DNA of 64,000 bases, from contig DVIV01000034.1 of NCBI GenBank assembly GCA_018710985.1, forward strand, positions 46,040-110,039, read 5' to 3'. This stretch comes from Candidatus Limiplasma pullicola. GTDB lineage: Bacteria; Bacillota; Clostridia; Christensenellales; Aristaeellaceae. The notes under the pieces are model-generated. The model saw nothing but the letters and a program-made list of their open reading frames with translations, was not told the origin of the DNA and searched no databases. Positions within the stretch are counted from its first letter, which is position 1, and the number at the start of each line of letters is the position of its first letter. Of this stretch, positions 42,257 through 51,657 are shown piece after piece. Made by a program: the position numbers and the translations under genes.

Positions 42257-44023
42257 ATGAACAATCGCACCCATATGTGCGGTGAGGTAACTGCCGAGGC
42301 GGCGGGGCAATCCGTGATTCTCAAGGGCTGGGTGCAACGCGCGCGCAACCTGGGCGGCATCGTGTTCGTCTGGCTGCGCGACCGCACCGGCATCGTGCAG
42401 GTGGTGTTCGACGGCAACGATATTTCCAAGGAACTGCTGGAACTGGCCGAATCCCTGCGCAGCGAATATGTGATCGAGGTGCATGGCCAGGCGCGGATGC
42501 GTGCGCCCGAAGCCGTGAACAAGAAGCTCAAGACCGGCGAGGTAGAGGTCGTGGCGGAGTCAGCCATCATCCTCAACCCCAGCAAGACGCCTCCCATCTA
42601 TATTGAGGACGATACCAAGGAGCAGGAGAGCCTGCGCCTGAAATACCGCTATCTGGACCTGCGCCGCCCCAGCATGCAAAACATGCTGCTCTTCAGGCAC
42701 AAGGTGATCAAGCTGCTGCGCGACTATATGGACGAGCAGGGCTTCATCGAGGTGGAAACGCCCATTTTGAGCAAGTCCACCCCCGAAGGCGCGCGCGACT
42801 ACCTGGTGCCCGCCCGCGTCAAGCCCGGCACCTTCTATGCGCTGCCGCAGAGCCCGCAGATCTACAAGCAGCTTCTGATGCTGGCCGGGCTGGACAAGTA
42901 TTACCAGGTGGCCCGCTGCTTCCGTGACGAGGACGGCCGCGCGGACCGTCAGCCTGAGTTTACCCAGTTTGACATGGAAATGAGCTTCATCGACCCGGAG
43001 GATATCCAGACCGTGGTCGAGGGCGCTTATGCGCATGTGTTCAAAACGCTGCTCAACATCGAACTGACCCTGCCTCTCAGGCGCATCACCTGGCGCGACG
43101 CCATGGCGCGCTACGGCAGCGACAAGCCCGATACCCGCTTCGGCATGGAAATTCAGGATGTGGGCGAGGTGGTCGCGGGCTGCGGCTTCAAGGTCTTTGA
43201 GGAGGCGCTGGCCGCGGGCAACACCGTATGCGCCATCTGCGCCCAGGACGCGGGCCATATGAGCCGCAAGGAGCTGGATGCGCTGGGCGAATTTGTCAAG
43301 ACCTATCACGTCAGGGGACTTGCCTGGGCCGTGGTGAACGAGGACGGAACCCTGCGTTCCAGCTTTGCCAAGGCCATGCAGGGCGACAGCATGCAGCGCC
43401 TGCTAGACGCTGTTTCCGCCAAGCCCGGCGACGCGGTATTCGTCATTGCCGACAAGAAGTACGTGGCGCTGACCGCCATGGGCCAGCTGCGCCTGCGCCT
43501 GGGCAAGCAGCTGAACCTGATTGACAACAAGCGCTATGACCTGCTGTGGGTGACGGAGTTCCCCCTGCTCGAGTGGAGCGATGAGGAAAACCGCTTCCTG
43601 GCCATGCATCATCCCTTCACCAACGTGATGGAGGAGGACATTCCCCTCATGGATACCGATCCCGGCGCGGTGCGTGCCAAGGCCTACGACCTGGTCATGA
43701 ACGGCGTGGAGATGGGCAGCGGTTCCATCCGTATCCACCAGAGCGACGTGCAGGAGAAGATGTTCAGCCTGCTGGGCTTTACCAAGGAACAGGCGTGGGA
43801 GCAGTTCGGCTTCCTGCTGGGCGCTTTCCAGTACGGCACGCCGCCGCACGGTGGTTTCGCCTTCGGCATCGACCGCATGGTCATGATCCTCAGCGGCGCG
43901 GAAAGCCTGCGCGATGTGCTGGCCTTCCCCAAGATTCAAAACGGCGCCTGCCCCATGATGGACACGCCCTCCGCCGTGCAGCCCGAGCAGCTGGAGCAGC
44001 TGAAGATTCGCTGCGTGGAATAA
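42257..44023 (+). CDS. aspS: Aspartate-tRNA ligase
   Basis: 588 residues, bacterial-type length. N-terminal OB-fold for the anticodon (VILKGWVQRARNLGGIVFVWLRDRTGIVQVVF), then class II motifs: EVETPILSKSTPEGARDYLVP, QSPQIYKQLLMLAGLDKYYQVARCFRDEDGRADRQPEFTQ, the bacterial GAD insert domain (about 285-425), and GFAFGIDRMVMIL near the end. AGGAGG upstream of ATG 42257. Whether it is discriminating (Asp only) cannot be settled here. Confidence 0.96.
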   Translation: MNNRTHMCGEVTAEAAGQSVILKGWVQRARNLGGIVFVWLRDRTGIVQVVFDGNDISKELLELAESLRSEYVIEVHGQARMRAPEAVNKKLKTGEVEVVAESAIILNPSKTPPIYIEDDTKEQESLRLKYRYLDLRRPSMQNMLLFRHKVIKLLRDYMDEQGFIEVETPILSKSTPEGARDYLVPARVKPGTFYALPQSPQIYKQLLMLAGLDKYYQVARCFRDEDGRADRQPEFTQFDMEMSFIDPEDIQTVVEGAYAHVFKTLLNIELTLPLRRITWRDAMARYGSDKPDTRFGMEIQDVGEVVAGCGFKVFEEALAAGNTVCAICAQDAGHMSRKELDALGEFVKTYHVRGLAWAVVNEDGTLRSSFAKAMQGDSMQRLLDAVSAKPGDAVFVIADKKYVALTAMGQLRLRLGKQLNLIDNKRYDLLWVTEFPLLEWSDEENRFLAMHHPFTNVMEEDIPLMDTDPGAVRAKAYDLVMNGVEMGSGSIRIHQSDVQEKMFSLLGFTKEQAWEQFGFLLGAFQYGTPPHGGFAFGIDRMVMILSGAESLRDVLAFPKIQNGACPMMDTPSAVQPEQLEQLKIRCVE

Positions 44024-44041
44024 CAAAATACCGCGCTTCGA

Positions 44042-44070
44042 TTGTCAAGCCCCGCCTTATCTGTTATACT
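44042..44070 (+). promoter_or_regulatory. Promoter of the gls24-nusB-folD-ispA operon
   Basis: TTGTCA (44042-44047), 17 bases, TATACT (44065-44070), 57 bases before the Gls24 start codon. Confidence 0.8.
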
Positions 44071-44126
44071 ATAAGATGAATCGGGCTGAGGGGCCGTGCG
44101 GGCCCAATCCATAGGAGGTGTGGAAT

Positions 44127-44702
44127 ATGGCCACCAAAAAGGATAATCTGCCTTTGACCCTGGATCAGGATAATGATTCCACGGGAACGATCACATATGC
44201 CAATGAAGTCATCGCCATCATTGCGGGCGTGGCTGCCAACGAGGTCGAAGGAGTTGCCGGCATGTGCTCCGGCGGCGGCATCACCGATGTGTTTGGCCGC
44301 AACAAAAACATTACCAAGGGCATAAAGGTGGAGCTGGGTACCGAGGAAGCGGCCGTCGATATCTACCTGATCATCGAATACGGCACCCCCATTCAGACCG
44401 CCGCCTCCAACGTGCAGGAAAACGTGCGCAAGGCCATCGAATCCATGACCGGGCTGCACGTGGTGCGCGTGGACGTGCATGTGCAGGGCGTCAGCTTTGA
44501 AAAGGAGCAAAAGGAAACGCTGGAGGGCCTCAAGTCGCTCAAGGGCATTGAGGACAGCGAGGCGAAGCCGGAAAAGCCGGCTGAGCCGGAAAAACCGCTG
44601 GAGCCGGTCCATGTGGAGTTTGAGGGCGAACCCACCCCGGCTGAAATGCACGACTCCGATCCCGTGGAGGAGATCGAGACGGAGCAGCCCACGGAAGAAT
44701 AA
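44127..44702 (+). CDS. Asp23/Gls24-family envelope stress protein
   Basis: 191 residues from ATG 44127 (AGGAGG at 44113-44118). Core ~20-130: GTITYANEVIAIIAGVAANEVEGVAGM, VDIYLIIEYGTPIQTAASNVQENVRKAIESMTGLHVVRVDVHVQGV. The last ~60 residues are an acidic, proline- and glutamate-rich tail. In Staphylococcus this protein is tethered to the membrane by AmaP; here an amaP-like gene follows. Confidence 0.9.
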   Translation: MATKKDNLPLTLDQDNDSTGTITYANEVIAIIAGVAANEVEGVAGMCSGGGITDVFGRNKNITKGIKVELGTEEAAVDIYLIIEYGTPIQTAASNVQENVRKAIESMTGLHVVRVDVHVQGVSFEKEQKETLEGLKSLKGIEDSEAKPEKPAEPEKPLEPVHVEFEGEPTPAEMHDSDPVEEIETEQPTEE

Positions 44703-44795
44703 TCGCAGGCAATACCTGCCCTCTGCTCGGCACAGGCTGAGCCGGGGCAGGCATTGCTTTTGCGCGTCGTTGTGATGGAAGGGAGGGTGGATCAG

Positions 44796-45593
44796 ATGAA
44801 AATGACCGTATGGGACAGGATTTTATCGGCGATTTCCGGCGCGCTGATCACGGCGGCCGGGCTTTGCCTTCTGGATATTGGCCTTGGCACGTCCCTTTTG
44901 GGCGCGCCTTGGGTGAACACCTTTTCCGTGTGGTGGCAGCGCGCGGTGGTGATCGTCGTCGCCCTGCTGCTGATAGCGCTGGGCGTGCATGGCATCGTGC
45001 TCCTGTTCCGCCGCCGGCATGAAAAGGGATTCATCATCCAGCATTCGGAATACGGGGACATGAGCATCTCCATGAACGCGCTGGAAAGCATGGTGCAAAA
45101 ATGCGTGGCCTCGCATCAGGAGCTGAAGGTCAATGCCACGCGAATCCAGCATGCCCGCGAGGGGATCGTCGTGGACATCAAGATTACGCTGCTCAGCGGG
45201 GTCAACATTCCCCTGACGGTCAATGCGCTGCAAAAGCAGATCAAGCAATACATCACCTCCTGCAGCGGCGTGGATGTGCACAAGGTCCGCGTGATGGTGG
45301 AAACCGACGGGCACGCTGCGTTCGAAACGGATGCGCAGCCGGCCTCCGGCGCGCCCGATTCCCCGGCGCCGCCGGCGGACAGCGTCGATGAGCCGATTTT
45401 CCGGCATGTGGAAGATGCGGCCAGCTATGCCGTTTCCGCCGGGGAGACACCGGAAAGCAGCCTGGAAGAGGCGGTGGAGCAGGAACCGGAGACACCGGCC
45501 GAAAACCCTGAGGAGGACGAATCCGCGCCGGATACGCCTGCGCGGCGGGATACAGCAGCCGTGGAAAGCGTTGAAGGGGAGGAGAATGCATAA
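44796..45593 (+). CDS. amaP: Alkaline-shock membrane anchor protein (AmaP-like)
   Basis: 265 residues from ATG 44796 (GGGAGGG 8 bases upstream). Two N-terminal membrane helices (ALITAAGLCLLDIGLG; AVVIVVALLLIALGVHGIVLLF), then a Gls24-like cytosolic domain (MSISMNALESMVQKCVASHQELKVNATRI), then a long acidic proline-rich tail of about 90 residues. Expected to recruit the Gls24 protein to the membrane. Its stop shares one base with the next start. Confidence 0.88.
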   Translation: MKMTVWDRILSAISGALITAAGLCLLDIGLGTSLLGAPWVNTFSVWWQRAVVIVVALLLIALGVHGIVLLFRRRHEKGFIIQHSEYGDMSISMNALESMVQKCVASHQELKVNATRIQHAREGIVVDIKITLLSGVNIPLTVNALQKQIKQYITSCSGVDVHKVRVMVETDGHAAFETDAQPASGAPDSPAPPADSVDEPIFRHVEDAASYAVSAGETPESSLEEAVEQEPETPAENPEEDESAPDTPARRDTAAVESVEGEENA

Positions 45594-45823
45594 TGGAAAC
45601 CGGAGAAAAAAAGAGCGCGTTCCGCGTGGGAACGCCGCTGTGCGGACTGGTCTGCGGCCTGGTGGGCGTGATGATCGCGCTGGCGCTGCTGCTGCTTGGT
45701 TTCTGGCGTGCGCTGTTTGTGGCGCTGTTCTTTGCGGCGGGGTATTTTGTAGGCGCGTACCGCAACAAGACGGAGATCATCAAGGGCTGGATCAACCGCC
45801 TTTTTCCGCCCAAGGGCGAATGA
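45593..45823 (+). CDS. DUF2273-like small membrane protein
   Basis: 76 residues with two membrane helices (GLVCGLVGVMIALALLLLGFW; ALFVALFFAAGYFVGAY) and a basic C-terminus. This small protein regularly accompanies Gls24/AmaP genes in Bacillota. Start overlaps the amaP stop (TAATG). Function unknown. Confidence 0.88.
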   Translation: METGEKKSAFRVGTPLCGLVCGLVGVMIALALLLLGFWRALFVALFFAAGYFVGAYRNKTEIIKGWINRLFPPKGE

Positions 45824-45867
45824 GAGGAAATACAAACGATACGGAACAACGGGGAGTGTTGAAAACC

Positions 45868-46317
45868 ATGGCGCGTTCGATTGCCAGGCAGGCTGCCATG
45901 CAGCTTCTGTATGAACGTCTGTCCGGCGGGGAGGCCGATGACGAATCGCTCGATCTGGTTTACGAGCAGCTTTCCATGGCGCAGCCGGAGGGCAGCGCAC
46001 GGCTCAGGCCCAGCAAGGATGAGCGGCAGTACATCAGCGATGTGCTCACCGGCGTGGAGGAGCATCAGACCGAGCTGGACGACAGCATTGAAAAGCACAG
46101 CACCGGCGCATGGGCGCTCAGCCGCGTGCCGCATGTGGACCTGAGCATTCTGCGCCTGGCGGCGTATGAATTGTACCATCGTTCGGATGTGCCCGACAAC
46201 GTGGCGGTCAGCGAGGCCATGGAGATGGCCAACCGCTACAGCGAGCCCAAGAGCGGCCGCTACATCAACGGCGTGCTGGGCGCAATGGTGCGCGACAAAC
46301 AGGAGCCCAAGGCATAG
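45868..46317 (+). CDS. nusB: Transcription antitermination factor NusB
   Basis: 149 residues from ATG 45868; a GTG 12 bases earlier, hard against GGGGAG, is the less likely alternative. Typical start MARSIARQAAMQLLYE and end HVDLSILRLAAYELYHRSDVPDNVAVSEAMEMANRYSEPKSGRYINGVLGAM. NusB pairs with NusE to bind boxA RNA and prevent termination in rRNA operons. Confidence 0.95.
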   Translation: MARSIARQAAMQLLYERLSGGEADDESLDLVYEQLSMAQPEGSARLRPSKDERQYISDVLTGVEEHQTELDDSIEKHSTGAWALSRVPHVDLSILRLAAYELYHRSDVPDNVAVSEAMEMANRYSEPKSGRYINGVLGAMVRDKQEPKA

Positions 46318-46345
46318 CGCCCGCGTGGGGGAAAGGAGCGGGCTT

Positions 46346-47305
46346 ATGCGCGTGACCCTGGGTTTTGATACCAGCTGCTATACCACCTCCGCGGCGGCGG
46401 TGGACGAGCATGGCGCGGTGGTGGCCGCCGAACGCATGCTTCTCCCTGTCCGGGAGGGACAGCGCGGCCTTCGCCAGAGCGAGGCCGTTTTTGCGCATGT
46501 GCGGCAAATGCCGCAGGTGATGGAGGCGCTGGGCCGCAGGCTCAATGGCGCACAGATTGTGGCAGTGTGCGCCTCCGCGCGCCCGCGCGACGGCGAGGAC
46601 AGCTACATGCCGGTGTTCACCGTGGGGCTGGGCCATGCCTCTGTGCTGGCCTCCGTTCTGGGCGTGCCGCTGTATGAAACCTCGCATCAGCAGGGGCATA
46701 TCGCAGCCGGGCTGATCGGCAATGCCGTACCGGAAGGGCCGTTTGTGGCGCTGCATCTGAGCGGCGGCACCACCGAGCTGCTGGACTGCCGCGGTGGTTC
46801 GCTTACCCTTTTGGGCGGAAGCGAGGACCTGCACGCGGGCCAGCTGGTGGACCGCGTGGGCGTGGCCCTGGGGCTGCCCTTCCCGGCGGGACCGGCCTTG
46901 GAGCGGCTGGCGGTGGCCTGTCCGGAAAAAACAGCGGCCCTGCTGCCTGCCAGCGTGTCGCGCGACGGGCTTTCCTGCCACCTCTCCGGCGTGGAAACAC
47001 AGGCGCAGCGCCTGATTCGCTCGGGTGAACTATCCCGCGAGCGCATCGCCGCCGAGGTATACGACGTCCTCGCCCGCACGGTGGCGCGCCTTTTGGATGG
47101 CGCATGCAGGCGAAAGGGCGCAAGGCAGGCGCTGGTGGTGGGCGGCGTGGCGTCCTCGGCGCTGCTTCGTCGGCTGGTGGGGGACAGGCTGGACCGCCTG
47201 CGCTCACCCGTGCGGGTGCTCTATGGACAGGCACAGTACAGCGCCGACAATGCCGCGGGCGTAGCAAGCATCGGCATGCGGCGCTATCTGGAAGAACATT
47301 TATAA
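46346..47305 (+). CDS. TsaD/Kae1-like paralogue
   Basis: 319 residues from ATG 46346 (AAAGGAG upstream). Starts with [19 protein letters not shown], the sugar-kinase/ASKHA fold, and has H114-QQG-H118, the metal-binding H-x3-H of the Kae1 family, then [10 protein letters not shown]. The true TsaD is usually about 340 residues, carries HMEGH, and has a longer first domain. This shorter form occurs in many Clostridia inside nusB-folD-xseA clusters. It may have lost t6A synthesis; role unknown. Confidence 0.8.
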   Translation: MRVTLGFDTSCYTTSAAAVDEHGAVVAAERMLLPVREGQRGLRQSEAVFAHVRQMPQVMEALGRRLNGAQIVAVCASARPRDGEDSYMPVFTVGLGHASVLASVLGVPLYETSHQQGHIAAGLIGNAVPEGPFVALHLSGGTTELLDCRGGSLTLLGGSEDLHAGQLVDRVGVALGLPFPAGPALERLAVACPEKTAALLPASVSRDGLSCHLSGVETQAQRLIRSGELSRERIAAEVYDVLARTVARLLDGACRRKGARQALVVGGVASSALLRRLVGDRLDRLRSPVRVLYGQAQYSADNAAGVASIGMRRYLEEHL

Positions 47306-47324
47306 AGCAGGGAGGCGATCTGAT

Positions 47325-48179
47325 ATGTCGGCACAGCTTTTGGACGGCAAGGTGATGGCTGCCGAATTGGAGGAAGAACTGAAAAAGCGCGTGGAGGCGC
47401 TGGCGCAGAAGGGCTATACGCCCGGGCTTACGGTTATACTGGTGGGCGATGATCCCGCCAGCCAGACCTATGTCAGCAACAAGGAAAAGGCCTGCGCGCG
47501 TCTGGGCATTCGCTCGCGCACGCTGCGCATGCCGGCCGATACCACCCAGGAAACGCTGGAAGCGGCCATCCATGAAGCCAATGCGGACCCGTCCGTCAAC
47601 GGCATACTGGTCCAGCTGCCCCTGCCACGCCATCTGGACGGCGACCGGGCGCTTTCGCTCATTCTGCCGGAAAAGGACGTGGACGGCTTCCATGACATCA
47701 ACGCGGGCCGTCTGTCGCGCGGGCTGGACTGCGTGGTGGCCTGCACGCCCAAGGGCGCGCTGCATATGCTCAAGCGCGCGGGCATTCCCATCAGCGGCAA
47801 GGAAGCGGTGGTCGTGGGCCGCAGCAACATCGTCGGCAAACCCATGGCGCTGCTGCTGCTCCAGGAAAACGCCACCGTCACCATCTGTCACAGTCGCACG
47901 GTGGACCTGGCCGCGCATACCCGCCGTGCCGACATTCTGGTGGCCGCCATCGGCAAGCCCCGCTTTATCACCGCGGATATGGTCAAGGAGGGCGCCGTGG
48001 TGGTGGACGTGGGCATCAACCGCGTGGATGGCAAGCTCTGCGGCGACGTGGATTTTGAACCTGTATCGCAGAAGGCTTCCTATATTACCCCGGTGCCCGG
48101 CGGCGTGGGCAAGATGACCATTGCCATGCTGATGGACAACACCGTGGCGGCGGCGGAAAAGGCGGCGGCCGCGCTGTGA
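47325..48179 (+). CDS. folD: Bifunctional methylene-tetrahydrofolate dehydrogenase/cyclohydrolase
   Basis: 284 residues. Interconverts 5,10-methylene-, methenyl- and 10-formyl-tetrahydrofolate. Family marks: [25 protein letters not shown] (catalytic YxxxK), [48 protein letters not shown] and [18 protein letters not shown]. xseA overlaps its stop by 4 bp. Confidence 0.96.
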   Translation: MSAQLLDGKVMAAELEEELKKRVEALAQKGYTPGLTVILVGDDPASQTYVSNKEKACARLGIRSRTLRMPADTTQETLEAAIHEANADPSVNGILVQLPLPRHLDGDRALSLILPEKDVDGFHDINAGRLSRGLDCVVACTPKGALHMLKRAGIPISGKEAVVVGRSNIVGKPMALLLLQENATVTICHSRTVDLAAHTRRADILVAAIGKPRFITADMVKEGAVVVDVGINRVDGKLCGDVDFEPVSQKASYITPVPGGVGKMTIAMLMDNTVAAAEKAAAAL

Positions 48180-49417
48180 AAGGGCTGACGCTCACCGTAT
48201 CGCAGCTCAACGAATACGTGCGCCGCTCGCTGGCGTCCGACCCCATGCTTCACGGCCTGTGCCTGACGGGCGAGCTGAGCAATTTCAAGCGCCATACCTC
48301 CGGCCACTGGTACTTTACCCTCAAGGACGAGGAGGCGGCGATCAACTGCGCCATGTTTCGTCAGGTAGCCATGGGGGTGCGCTTCCGCCCGGAAAACGGG
48401 CAGCGCGTTCGGCTGTTTGGCAGTGTGGGCCTGTACGCCCGTACCGGATCGTATCAGTTTTACGCTGACGCCATGGAACCCGACGGCCTGGGCGAACTGT
48501 ACCTGCGCTTTGAGGCGCTCAAGCAGAAGCTGGCCGCTGAAGGCCTGTTTGATCCGGCGCTGAAAAAACCCCTGCCCCTGCTTCCGCGCGGTGTGGGCAT
48601 TGTGACCAGCCGGACGGGCGCCGTGGTGCATGATATCGCCCGTGTGAGCTGGCGGCGCTATCCGGGTATGCCGCTCTACCTCTGCCCCGTCAGGGTGCAG
48701 GGCGAGGGGGCCGCGGCGGAAATCGCGGCGGCCATCCGCCTGCTGGACGGGTTTGAAGGCGCGGAGGTCATCATCGTGGGGCGCGGCGGCGGCAGCATGG
48801 AGGACCTGTGGGCCTTCAACGAAGAGGTGGTGGCGCGCGCCATCGCGCGATGCCGCACGCCTGTGGTCAGCGCCGTAGGGCACGAAACCGATGTGACGAT
48901 TGCCGATTTTGTCGCGGATGTGCGCGCGCCTACCCCGTCGGCCGCCGCCGAGCTTGCCGTGCCCGAACGCACGGCGCTGCTGGAGACGGAGCAGTCGCTC
49001 CTGAGGCGGATGAACGCAGCCTTTGCCCACCAGCTTGCGCAAAAGGGACTGCGCCTGGCATCGGCGCAGAAGCGCCTGGAAGCGCAGTCCCCTGCAGGCG
49101 CGCGGGAACGGGCGGCCGCAAGGCTGGCCGCCGCGGTGGCCGCGATGGAAGCGGCTTTGCGCCGCACGCTGGCGGAGCGAGAATATGCGCTGAAGCAGGC
49201 AGCTATCCGGCTGAGCGCGGCAGGTCCTGTGGAAACCATGCGCAGGGGATACGCCGTGGCGCTTTCGGGCGGAAGGGCGGTGCGCAGCGTGGACATGCTC
49301 AGTCCCGGCGACACGCTTGAAATCGTGATGGCGAACGGGCGCGCAGGCGCGCAGGTCACGCATGTGGAGAAAGGATGGGCTGCCGATGGCGGGAAAGAAA
49401 AAGACGCTCAGCTTTGA
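48176..49417 (+). CDS. xseA: Exodeoxyribonuclease VII large subunit
   Basis: 413 residues from GTG 48176, overlapping the folD stop (GTGA). N-terminal OB-fold ([32 protein letters not shown]), then the catalytic core [46 protein letters not shown] and [28 protein letters not shown]. Degrades single-stranded DNA together with XseB. The C-terminal coiled region (about 270-350) matches the family. Confidence 0.95.
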   Translation: MKGLTLTVSQLNEYVRRSLASDPMLHGLCLTGELSNFKRHTSGHWYFTLKDEEAAINCAMFRQVAMGVRFRPENGQRVRLFGSVGLYARTGSYQFYADAMEPDGLGELYLRFEALKQKLAAEGLFDPALKKPLPLLPRGVGIVTSRTGAVVHDIARVSWRRYPGMPLYLCPVRVQGEGAAAEIAAAIRLLDGFEGAEVIIVGRGGGSMEDLWAFNEEVVARAIARCRTPVVSAVGHETDVTIADFVADVRAPTPSAAAELAVPERTALLETEQSLLRRMNAAFAHQLAQKGLRLASAQKRLEAQSPAGARERAAARLAAAVAAMEAALRRTLAEREYALKQAAIRLSAAGPVETMRRGYAVALSGGRAVRSVDMLSPGDTLEIVMANGRAGAQVTHVEKGWAADGGKEKDAQL

Positions 49418-49658
49418 GGACGGCCTGAGCCGGCTGGAGGCGCTTGCGGCGCAGCTGGAGGCCGGGGAACTGCCGCTGGAGGAGCTGCTCAAGCGCTACG
49501 AGGAAGGCGTGAAGCTGGCGACTGAGCTGGAAAAGATGCTCGAGGCGGCCAAAGGGCGCATGCAGGAGATCACCGCCGGCCAGGGCGGCGCGCCCAAGCT
49601 GACGCCAACGGAGATGGCGGAGCAGGGGAGCCTGCTGGACGCGCTGAAAGAAGAATGA
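49386..49658 (+). CDS. xseB: Exodeoxyribonuclease VII small subunit
   Basis: 90 residues from ATG 49386, inside the end of xseA in another frame (32-bp overlap). The core [52 protein letters not shown] is the family pattern of two long helices. Confidence 0.94.
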   Translation: MAGKKKTLSFEDGLSRLEALAAQLEAGELPLEELLKRYEEGVKLATELEKMLEAAKGRMQEITAGQGGAPKLTPTEMAEQGSLLDALKEE

Positions 49659-49672
49659 AAGGGAGGATCGTC

Positions 49673-50593
49673 ATGGACGCATACCGCGAGGCGGTGGAGC
49701 AGGCGCTTGCAGCGTTTCCGCTGCTCGGGCAGCAGGGCGAGGAGCCCGTGACGCAGCCGCAGGAGGGCGGATGGGAAGCGGACATGCCCCCGCAGCCGCT
49801 GCGCAGCGCCATGCGCTACAGCCTGCTGTTGCCGGGCAAGCGGCTTCGGCCCGTGCTGCTGCTGGCCGCCTACCATCTGGTAAGCGACGACTGGGAGCGC
49901 GCGCTGCCCTTTGCCTGCGCCATGGAGATGATTCATACCTATTCGCTCATCCATGACGATTTGCCGGCGATGGATGATGACACCCTGCGCCGGGGCAAGC
50001 CCACCAATCACCGCGTATTTGGTGAGGCTGTGGCGATTCTGGCGGGGGACGGGCTTTTGAACCTGGCCTATGAGACCATGCTTTCCGCGCCCATTGCGGC
50101 CGAGCGTCCGCAGCGGGCGCTCCGGGCGGCGGGAGAGATCGCGCGGTGCGCAGGCGTGTGCGGCATGATCGCCGGGCAGACCGCCGACGTGACGCTGGAG
50201 GGCCATACACCCACGGCGGAGAGTGTGCGGTACATCCACCTGCACAAGACTGCGGACCTGCTGACCGCGCCGGTGGTGGCGGGGCTGACGCTGGCCGGGG
50301 CCACGGAGGCGCAGCTGGATGCCGGCCGGGCCTATGGCCGAGGCATAGGGCTGGCCTTCCAGATCGTGGACGACCTGCTGGATCTGGAGGGCGACGTGCA
50401 GCTTATGGGCAAGGAAACCGGCATGGACGCGCAGCGCGGCAAGCAGACCTGGCCCGCCGCCTTCGGCGTGGAAAGGTCCCGCCGGGATGCCGCGGAGGCT
50501 GTGGAACAGGCCGTTCAGGCGCTTTCATCCTTTGGCGAACGGGGTGCGTATCTGTGTGAACTGGCGCGAAAAACCCTTGTGCGCAAGGCCTGA
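49673..50593 (+). CDS. ispA: Farnesyl diphosphate synthase (polyprenyl synthetase family)
   Basis: 306 residues from ATG 49673 (GGGAGG 7 bases upstream); an ATG at 49655 overlapping the xseB stop would add six residues. First aspartate motif in SLIHDDLPAMDDDTLRRGKPTNHR, second in FQIVDDLLDLEGD, plus KTADLL. Small residues before the first DDxxD suggest a C15 rather than longer product. Supplies isoprenoid precursors. Confidence 0.93.
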   Translation: MDAYREAVEQALAAFPLLGQQGEEPVTQPQEGGWEADMPPQPLRSAMRYSLLLPGKRLRPVLLLAAYHLVSDDWERALPFACAMEMIHTYSLIHDDLPAMDDDTLRRGKPTNHRVFGEAVAILAGDGLLNLAYETMLSAPIAAERPQRALRAAGEIARCAGVCGMIAGQTADVTLEGHTPTAESVRYIHLHKTADLLTAPVVAGLTLAGATEAQLDAGRAYGRGIGLAFQIVDDLLDLEGDVQLMGKETGMDAQRGKQTWPAAFGVERSRRDAAEAVEQAVQALSSFGERGAYLCELARKTLVRKA

Positions 50594-50637
50594 ATGTTGT
50601 ATCATGATAAAAGCTTTCGGAAGAGGAGAGGAAACGG

Positions 50638-51105
50638 GTGCACGCAATCTGGGAAGTGTTTTTCAACCATGTGCTCATCGCAGCGCTGATCGGCTGGTTT
50701 GTGGCGCAGGGGTTGAAGATTCCCATTCACTATCTGGTGGAGCATGAATGGGATCTGAGCCGCTTCCACGGTTCCGGCGGGATGCCCAGCTCGCATACGG
50801 CGATGGTGGTTTCAGCCGCCATCATGGTAGGGGCCATCAACGGGTACGCATCCGGGGTGTTTGCCGTTGCGGTGGTGGTGGCCCTGATCGTCATGTACGA
50901 TGCAACCGGCGTCCGGCGCGAAACGGGACGTCAGGCCACGGTGATCAATCAGATTTTGCGGGACGTGCTCATCAACGGCAAGCCCATCTCGGATGCGGAG
51001 CTGAAGGAGCTTGTGGGTCACAAGCCCATTGAGGTGGCCGGCGGCGCGCTGGTGGGTCTGGCGGTGGCAGGAATCTATATTTTGGCTTTGAGCGGTCAGG
51101 TCTGA
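50638..51105 (+). CDS. Divergent PAP2-family membrane protein (DUF212, YuiD-like)
   Basis: 155 residues from GTG 50638. Membrane protein with WFVAQGLKIPIHYL, the signature FHGSGGMPSSHTAMVVSAAIMVG, and YDATGVRRETGRQATVINQIL, which are the three motif blocks of DUF212 proteins. Related to acid phosphatases of the PAP2 fold, with the SxxxH core kept; a role on lipid phosphates is assumed, not shown. Lies 44 bp after ispA. Confidence 0.9.
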   Translation: MHAIWEVFFNHVLIAALIGWFVAQGLKIPIHYLVEHEWDLSRFHGSGGMPSSHTAMVVSAAIMVGAINGYASGVFAVAVVVALIVMYDATGVRRETGRQATVINQILRDVLINGKPISDAELKELVGHKPIEVAGGALVGLAVAGIYILALSGQV

Positions 51106-51126
51106 TCGCGGAAGGAGTTGTTTGGC

Positions 51127-51657
51127 ATGGATCATTTTATGGAAGAGGTTGTCGTCAAGCATAACCGCGGCGTGGAAAACACGCTTTACATCCTGTCCAA
51201 TATCGTTATGGTGCTCACGGCTCTGTGGGCCCTGATGTGCATTCAGATGCTGTTTATGCAGTTCAGCATTTACGGCCTGATCGAAGCGCTGGTGACGGCG
51301 GGCGTGGCGGTACTGCTGTTTTTGCGCCGCGACCGCCTGCGCACCGAGTATGAGTATACCTTCACCAACGGCGATCTGGATTTTGCCCAGGTGTTCAACA
51401 ACCAGAAGCGCAAAACGCTCGGCACCATGCGTGTCAAGAACGTGGAGGCGTTTGGTCCGGTGGACTCCAACGCCTTCCGCAAGCTCATCAACATGCCCGG
51501 CCTAACGCGCCGCAACTGGTTTTTGAACCGCGGCGCAAAGCTGTACTATTTCTATTATCAGAAGGAAAACCAAAAGACCGTCATCATTCTGGAACCCTCT
51601 GCCGAGCTGGTGGAGATGATCCGCAAATATCTTCCGCACGGGGCGTATCAGGAATGA
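51127..51657 (+). CDS. DUF6106-like membrane protein
   Basis: 176 residues from ATG 51127 (GGAAGGAG upstream). Two membrane helices (~25-65) followed by a cytosolic domain with YEYTFTNGDLDFAQVFNNQKRKTLGTMRVKNVEAFGP. This pattern is shared with uncharacterised Clostridia proteins next to ispA or nifS. Its stop overlaps the desulfurase start by 4 bp. Function unknown. Confidence 0.75.
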   Translation: MDHFMEEVVVKHNRGVENTLYILSNIVMVLTALWALMCIQMLFMQFSIYGLIEALVTAGVAVLLFLRRDRLRTEYEYTFTNGDLDFAQVFNNQKRKTLGTMRVKNVEAFGPVDSNAFRKLINMPGLTRRNWFLNRGAKLYYFYYQKENQKTVIILEPSAELVEMIRKYLPHGAYQE

